From assembly GCF_001680005.1 (NCBI RefSeq), contig NC_033559.1, forward strand, positions 1,302,001-1,366,000: a stretch of DNA of 64,000 nucleotides, given 5' to 3'. The DNA is from Plasmodium coatneyi (lineage: Eukaryota; Apicomplexa; Aconoidasida; Haemosporida; Plasmodiidae). Position numbers and translations under genes: made by a program. How positions within the stretch are numbered: position 1 is the stretch's first letter; every line of letters starts with the position of its first letter. Under the pieces are notes generated by a model. The model saw only the letters and a list, made by a program, of their open reading frames with translations. It searched no databases and had not been told where the DNA came from. Shown piece after piece: positions 56,301 to 64,000 of the stretch.

Positions 56301-59219
56301 ATATTGACATGAAAACAGTAAAGCACCTATAAATATATTATAACATGCGTTCTGAGACAAAACTTCTTTAGGCCTAGTGAATGTCCTATACGTGCCTGTA
56401 ACTTATAACTTTTCTGTTACTAAGTTACTGTTATTGTTAACACGTATCCTCCTGTACAGTCAGTTTATTAATAAATGAATGATAAAGGCTTCAAAAATGG
56501 TCCCACGAAATATATTTAGAACAATATATTTTTCATTATTTAGAAAAAATGCACTGAGACATATTTCATTCTAATAAAAATGTTATAAAAAAACATTACA
56601 CATTATGAACCAAGGAACACGGCTAATGTGCCATTTAAAGCTCAAACGTTTCACTGACATCATATGTTCATATGTTTAACCATTTATATATGTTGGATAG
56701 AGAATAGCATAGATGTGTGGTATACATAAATACTATGTTGAAAAACGTTCCATCAGACAACTTGATCAATGCATCCATATTCATTAAAAGCCAATAAAAA
56801 ATTAATGATATAAAAAACATTTCATTTTACATTAATTACAAATATACCTTAAGTAGAATGACATACCTGTTATTAATATGAAATAACACTAATCTGTGAA
56901 TGAAAAATTAGACAAACAAATAATTTTTCCCAGGAAGCCTAAGAATTGTTAATAACAGTAATATATTAATCTACAGAAAAGCACAATGCTTTAAGTAAAA
57001 GCATTATATATCTTATTTTTTTTAACAATAGGCACTAGTAGGTTGTAAGGCAAAAATATTAGATCTCATTTAAGTTAAAAGAAATGTCAAATATTTTCAT
57101 CATCACATGGACAATTCTGTGCAATTGATCCATAGAATTATAAGGCTCTTTGTGTAGGTTATGTATTAATAAAATATTTGAAATTAAAAGCTTCCATATT
57201 TTTTAATGCATTTATAAATAATTAAGGCTTTAATGAAAAGCAAAGATTTGTCTAAATGTTGTTCTATAGAATAGCCTCCATCAGAGTGTTTTCTTCTTGT
57301 GTACTATCATCTGTCGAATTAAAATTTTATGGAATTTTTATTCATATGACATTAATGTTTTTTCATTTTTCATGAAATTGCCAATTCATCCTAACGTTCA
57401 TGACATTTTAAACAGTATGGCATGTGCAAACACTATGTACTATTTTAAAAGACAACGAATTATGTTTTTACTTCATTTTTACAAAATCTAACATTACAGA
57501 TGTGCACTGTTGTGTAATGTGTAATCTGCTTCAGTTGTGATCTGAAACAACATTAAGAAATTAATTTAAGGAACACAATACTTGTTCACAATATGTTCAA
57601 CAAGAATACTATAAAATCTGAATGCTATTCTTTTATGTCCAGGTTTACATTTAGGTCAAATTAAATTTCAATTCATTATTAATTTTTGTGTTAAAAGAAC
57701 ATTTTTTGTTGTTGCTGTGTGGACGAATAAAAATATTGAAACGAATACTTCAGATTTATTGCACCACATTCATAGATTTATTGTTTGTTACGCGTCATAT
57801 AATCTTTCTATATAAGCATATAGACACACATCACTTTGAATTTATGAGCACATAAAAATATGTATCGACTTTTTGTTTCAACCTATATGAAACAAATTCT
57901 ATCCTCTTAATTGACAAAATGAATGATGAATTATAGCCTTTTACGTCCATAACATAAAGGACACATCAAGTGACCCATGCCTTGATAAAAGGGAGTAGAA
58001 CGTGTAATACGATGTTACATCTTTTGAAAGGTTTTTTTAATTCACAAAAATTGTTAGAAAAATATATACATAAGAAAATAATGAATTAAGCAAATGTTTA
58101 TATGCATATAATGGAATATAATACTGTCACCCGCAAAGGGGATGTTACTATAATAAAAATAAAAAATGCATATATTATTGCGCTTCCAGGCCTTTTTTAT
58201 AGCAGAACATTTTTAATGAGGTCTAAACGCTACATGCTAGAAAAGTTTTTAGTTGTCAGAAAGATTTATGTGAATTGTTATGATCTAATCTTTTTCTATA
58301 GAAATATAATGGTGTGTTCTTTTGATCGTAATAAAATTTTCAAATTTATAATTTGGAATTTTCATTCTCATTGCATTTACATAATAATTAGTTATGCAAT
58401 GAAAATGTTAATTTTTAGAGAAAAGATCAATAGTTTCTAATGAGGTGAATTGTCTAAATTTTTGCATTAAAGCTCTAGTAAATTAAGGTTACATCATAAA
58501 TATTACAGTTAATGGCTACCTTTAATTTTACTAATGTGTTTTACCTTTCTGCGTAGACAGTGTCATATTATGATATGACTGAAAAAACATATATTCTTCC
58601 TATTAGAAAAAAAAAAAAAATAATCGCAGCAAGTTTTATAAGAGGTACCATGTAAAACAGAACTGGAGCATCAAAATAACATCATCGTTTTCACTTCAGT
58701 AATTTAAAAATTATGATTTCCTTCAGAAATACTCAATGAAGAAGAGAAATATTAAAGAAGTTCTTATACAGGATTGACTATTTTTATAAAAACTTCTGTA
58801 TCAAGTAGTTGGGATAAAAGTTTTAGGTTTACGATAATGCTATGCATTGGCTAAAGGAAAAATGATCGTTGCACAAATCAAAACAAATTTTAATGAAGTC
58901 TTCATATGTAACGCTAGAACAAAAGACGAAAAATGCATAATCTTACAAACTGGCTGCAGTCAAATTTATTATTTCTAAACTAATGTCCTTACTAAGTATT
59001 TTTAACGAAACCTCTGAAACTTCATGTCTAGCTTTTTATTAAATTATTCAATTACATTAATCTAAGCACTATACTACTAGATTAATTACACTTTACATAA
59101 TTCTCCTTCAACCATTATTTAACGCATTAATGTATAACGAATCGTGTTCGTTTGTTCGGAGAATTAATTTTAAATGAAACATTTATATGTTAAGTAAAAA
59201 CGTATGTATTTAAAAAATC
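53399..59219. other. AT-rich pericentromeric region, no convincing gene
   Basis: This stretch of about 5.8 kb is visibly more AT-rich than the genic part. The longest frame is 112 codons (58102-58440) and is made of Ile/Phe/Lys-rich sequence with no family. Other frames are under 95 codons. No tRNA-like or repeat array was noticed. It likely represents pericentromeric spacer. Confidence 0.6.
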
Positions 59220-61440
59220 ATATATTCAGTATATAAAATAATAATAATAACTTAACCTTTTCTTATAATTATTTATTGTTATTTTAAATTATAAATGAAA
59301 ATAAATATCATTGTAATATTAATTTAATTAAGATTGTTTTTATTAATATAAGTAAATAATTTAAATAAAATAAAAGAAATAAATATTCACAAGATTTTTA
59401 ATATGTTTTATGCTATTATACATTAAATTAATTATAATTATTTATAGTTAAATTAATTTATTCTATATTAATTGTATTTAAAATTAAAATTAATACGTTA
59501 ATTTAAATAGATAAATTAATTTTAATTAATATATTTAATAAAATAAGAATAAATAAATAATTAATTAAATAAAATATATATTAAAATAAATAAATACTTT
59601 TTTTTTTATATTAAAATGATATAGAGTAATTAATTTAGAAAAATAAAAAAAGAATAAAATAATTTATTATTTAATAACAAATATTAATTGAAAAATTATA
59701 TTATGCTAATATTCGTTTTAATAAATTAAGTAATAAACATTATATTTTACATATAAAATATATTTTATTTATCATTATCCTTTTTTTATTTGGTTAATAA
59801 TTTATTTAATAAATATAAAATATTTATTTAATAAAAAAAATATAATTATTTAATTAATAAATATGATTAATTCATTTATTTTAATTAAATAAAAAAATAT
59901 ATTAATTTAACTGTCGTTTTGTTTTAAAAAAAATATTTATATTTAAAATCATTCTATATAATTATTCATTAATATACTAAATATATTTATTTTTAAAGGT
60001 AATAATTAATTTAATGTGTAAATTATTCTTAAAATAACTATATTGCACACTAATATATGTATTTTAATGATAATTAATTATAATATTAAATATAAATTAA
60101 TAAAACATAGTTTTATAAAACAATTTAAAATAGATTAAATCATTATATATTTACATAAATTAAATTAAGAAATATATATTTTCCTATTAACAATTAAAAT
60201 AAAATAATTAAGTATAAATATACATATAATAATATACTATTTATAAATAAAATAATTAAAATTAATATATATTAATTATTTTAAAATTAATTAATTCATT
60301 CTATTATAAATTAATAATAAATATATTTAAATTATTTTTTAATTATATATATTATTTATTTATTTTAATTAATTTATAATATATTATAGTTTAATTGATA
60401 TTTAATTTATTTAATCTTACTAAGTAAATAATTCAATGGTAATAAATAATAATCAAATATAATATTTTATTAGAATGTATGTTATTTAAATTAATTAATT
60501 ATCTTATTTATATTAATATAATTATTTATTTAAATATTATATTTTTATTTAATTAAATAATTTATTTTTAGTAATTAATAAATATGTTATTAATTAAATA
60601 ATACTAATATATTTCCTTATATTATTTAAAATTAATTATTAATTAAATTATATATTTCTTATAAAAATGTTATATTAAAGTATCAAATTAATTATTTTAT
60701 TTAATAATAATATTATTATATGTATTAATTTTATTAATTAGTAAATTAATCTTATTAAATTTTATTTATAAATATATTAATAATACATTAAATATTCAAT
60801 ATATATAGTAATTAATCATTCATTTTTATTCATTTAATTATGTCGTTTAATGTTTATTTTTATTTATATTATAATAATTTATTTATTAATATGATAGGTT
60901 TTGTTTAATTATTTATTTATATACTTATAATTTAATTAAATTAATTCGTATTTATTTTTTCCAATTAATTAATTTAATTTTATCATTGTTTAATATAATT
61001 TATTTATTATTATTATTATTATTTTTTTTAATTAAATTATTTTATTTATAATTTAATATATTAACAAATTTAATTAAAATATCTCTTTTTAATTTAATTT
61101 TAATAAATTATTTCACATTTTACTTAATTTAATTAATAATATTATTTTATTTTTTAATTTTAATTAAAGCAAAGATTTATTATTTAATGAATATTATATA
61201 TATATGTTTACTTAAATTATTAATTAAAATTTTTATATTATTATAATGTATTATAAAGATTATTTTTTTATAGTTTTTAAAAGGAATAATTAATTTTATT
61301 AGAACAATTTAATGCTATATATATATATATTTATTTATTATTATATTATTTTAGTTAAATTCATTAAATATTCTATTTGTTATATATTACTATTTAATTA
61401 TGTGTATTATATTCATTTATTATTTTTTCTTTTTGCTGTT
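59220..61440. other. Candidate centromere core (about 2.2 kb, almost pure A+T)
   Basis: From about 59220 the sequence drops to only a few G or C per 60 bases (lines I counted had 1 to 5) and recovers after about 61440. It is dominated by short A/T words such as TTAATTAA, AATTAATT and ATTTATTTA, and no frame of 60 codons occurs within it except one ORF (61312-61500) at the right edge. Plasmodium chromosomes each carry one such 2-4 kb, >95% AT block that binds CENP-A. Size, composition and uniqueness within the window fit. I see no regular long tandem array, unlike P. falciparum centromeres. Edges are approximate. Confidence 0.88.
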
Positions 61441-64000
61441 TTCATTTTAACAATTTATTATATTAAGTTTTTTTTTTGTTTTGTTTATGTTCAGTGTTAA
61501 TTTTTATCCTCTTAAATATTTATATTCTTCTTAGTTAGAATTTGATCTTTATATTTTCGCGGTAAAATAAAAATAGTGTTAAACATTATGTTTCTTTTTA
61601 ACGTATTCAAAAGAATCATATTTATTTCGTACATATTTTTAATGCCCATTTAATAAAAGATACAATATAAATTAAAATGATTTTTCTTGATTCTACTGTA
61701 TTATGTAAATGACAGCTAAAACATAAAAGAATTTTTAAATTTGAGTGGACCTCACAGTTTTTCGATGATGATTTAAAATATCATTTTCTAATGATAAAAC
61801 TATGCGCACGTACAGTTTCTTTGTTTTTATAAATTGTTCATTTATAAAATATGTAATCGTGTCTTTTATGTAAAAAGAAACCCTTTTTTATAATTATAAC
61901 TATTCTGTGCACATTCCTTTGAAAACATTCCTAAAGAGAAGATCAAAATACAAGTCTGTCCAAGCGTACAATCTATTTTTCACGTTTTCATTGTGTACAC
62001 ATTTTGCTCTATAATGTTTTTTAGACAAGAATAATGCAACACAAAGAACATAATTGATTAAATAATATATTTATTATAGTCTAAATATATAGCAAACGTA
62101 GACAAATCATGGGGATTTTAAAAATACGTTGTATATGGCATATTGGATATCGAGGAAATTCGAGCTGTATATTAAATCTCCTTGCAAAATATTTTATTTT
62201 AGGCTAATCTAGCGCAAGAGCGTTAAAGACCCAAGCAGTTAAATACTCTGAAACACTATGTAGAAATATTAATCTTAATTTTATGCACTCATTACTATTA
62301 GATTGAATTCCCTGTGGGGCACTTTAAAAAAGTCTATAAGTTAAACGGTAAATGTTTGTTCTAATGATATACATATAAAGCATAGAATTTATTCTTTAAT
62401 GCTTAATTTTCTTTGTTATCGGGTGAAAGAATTAGCACGTTTGACATAAAAGACAGAAATGCTTGAAACCAAGGATAAATTAAGAGTATTACTTAGCAAA
62501 ATTGAATCTTCTTCTACCCTCCCTTTCCGAATTTGAATCTATATCAAAACTCATTATTTCACGTAATTTTACCTTAAAAACCAACATCAACAACTTTATG
62601 TTATATGGAGTATCTAATATTTTATCTTACGTTTATATATATTTTTTAGAAGAGTGTTATTTCATTTCAAAAACTAAATGGAATAAAAGGAAAAGTAATT
62701 AATGCAGAATGGTTATGCAAGTAATTTCTTCCAGTAACGTTATATGATAAGACATACAACATTATGAAACAAAATGCACAGTCGTGTGTTAAAGACAATG
62801 AAAATGATAATAGTGGAAGAAAATGCTTTCTTCTTAATAAACTAATTCTATGTAAGACATAAGAATGTTTGAAGGGAATTTGGATTTAAGTTATAACAGG
62901 AAAGTTTTCAACATTTTTAAACAACTGTTCTGAATACATTTTCCCTATATTTACATTCACCTTTTTAATTTACGCTCAATAATGTGCAAGAAATAATGGG
63001 GGAGTTTCTTTTAGAATAAGTTTTTTCATATAAAACCCTTGAAATTTCTCATTTGACACTTGTTTTGGAAAGCGGTCTAAATTTTTTTCTTGCATATGTC
63101 GAATAACGAGTTTGCTTATACGACTGCAGATCCTGTACTTATGTTGTGCATTTAACTTTTATTGGCAATACGTAATCCTTGTTAATAGATACACATTTTT
63201 TATTTTTTTTTAATATACACCCTCTACGTTGTTTTTTCAAACATTTCACTTTTGCTAAAATATATGCTCCTCATTTACATTTACCATGCGCACACATTGC
63301 ATTAAATGGTATAGAAGTTCATTTTCAATGTTCCTTTGAACTCCCATTTTTCTTGGACACATAAAATCTATTGTATACAGTTTTGCCACGAATTCCGTTA
63401 CAACTTCCTTTTCTATTTTTTTACAATATTATCATGCTCAAGGCGGTGCTCACATTAGCTTATTCGGTAAAAATTATACCGAAAGGATAATGAAAAATTA
63501 ATGGTAGATACGTTCTTTGCAAGTTTTATAATCCTCTTGCTCCCCAAGAAACATGCAGAACACAGATTTTATATATCACCTTTGTCAAGAGACAACAACA
63601 GAAAAGAAAGAAAATTATACCAGTGCCATTCTTGTGAAGCGTATAAATCTATTTAAAAAAAAAAAATTGAACAGCTCCTCCTTTATAGATATATCCAATA
63701 ATTCACCTAAAATATATAAATTTTATCCTATATTTTATTGCGCGTAATGTGTGCGGTGAGGATGTTTAATACCTTTGTTAATTTAACAAATTTAAGTTCT
63801 TACAATTGACGCGACTTTAAAGGACTAATGAAACAAAAAAAATAATAATTGAATAAACGCAGTTCACGAAATGAAGAAATTTTATAAAAAACATTCTATA
63901 TCTGTAATGAAAAAAATTATAAAATTTCATTTTTTTAAACTTACGTTTTGAGGTACGTATAATATAATCCAATTTTTCCAGAAAATGAAGCCAAGTAATG
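61441..64000. other. Right pericentromeric flank, no convincing gene
   Basis: The sequence is AT-rich but more complex than the core. The longest frame is 66 codons. Nothing recognisable is present up to the window end. Confidence 0.55.

Noticed and set aside
58102..58440. 112-codon frame in pericentromeric DNA
   Set aside because: Ile/Phe/Lys-rich composition as expected from random AT-rich sequence; no similarity to pir/SICA or other families was noticed.
1..64000. tRNA, rRNA, CRISPR or transposable elements
   Set aside because: No T-loop/anticodon arrangement, rRNA-like block, regularly spaced direct repeats or transposase/reverse-transcriptase frames were recognised.

Overview
The window is nuclear DNA from a malaria parasite (Plasmodium). 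The signs are short phase-consistent introns with GTAAGT-like donors, abundant long poly(dA:dT) tracts, lysine/asparagine-rich insertions in conserved proteins, apicoplast/rhoptry genes, and a roughly 2.2 kb almost pure A+T block that looks like a regional Plasmodium centromere. The coding part is far less AT-biased than P. falciparum, which points to the vivax/knowlesi/cynomolgi clade; I cannot name the species. From memory, the gene order (ispF, SLC6-type transporter, UAP56, SEC61-gamma, RPL37ae, monocarboxylate-type MFS carrier, CERLI1, syntaxin, centromere) follows P. falciparum chromosome 2.

Left part (1-17.4 kb): ispF of the apicoplast isoprenoid pathway (+, apparently frameshifted in a poly-A run); a six-exon DUF89/ARMT1-like gene (-); a low-complexity basic protein of unknown function (-); a possible tiny two-exon gene (+); an eight-exon SLC6-type transporter (-); an intronless SPX-RING protein (-); and the two-exon DEAD-box mRNA-export helicase UAP56 (-).

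Middle (17.4-40.8 kb): a 3.6 kb divergent intergenic region, then SEC61-gamma (+) and three-exon RPL37ae (+). A 2222-residue acidic protein (-) follows, whose segments resemble the replication-fork protein Timeless/Tof1/Swi1. Then come a two-exon MFS transporter (-), a four-exon mitochondrial ribosomal bL33 (+), and a 1219-residue helical-repeat-like protein that may act in an organelle (+).

Right part (40.8-64 kb): five-exon CERLI1/RASP2 (-), a rhoptry-surface C2+PH protein; a Qa-type syntaxin with an unusual 0-layer residue (+); a secreted/membrane protein of unknown function (-); and a small basic protein with a UAP56-binding-like motif and an RG box (-). Beyond about 53.4 kb no gene is convincing: 5.8 kb of AT-rich pericentromeric DNA, the centromere-like core (about 59.22-61.44 kb), and 2.5 kb of similar flank.

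Functional threads: apicoplast isoprenoids (ispF), mRNA export (UAP56 plus a possible adaptor), secretion and invasion (SEC61-gamma, syntaxin, CERLI1), translation (RPL37ae, bL33m), solute transport (SLC6, MFS), and DNA replication and segregation (Timeless-like, centromere). Exon boundaries were set by hand from ORFs, GT/AG sites and reading phase, and each model was checked to be phase-consistent. No database search was possible.
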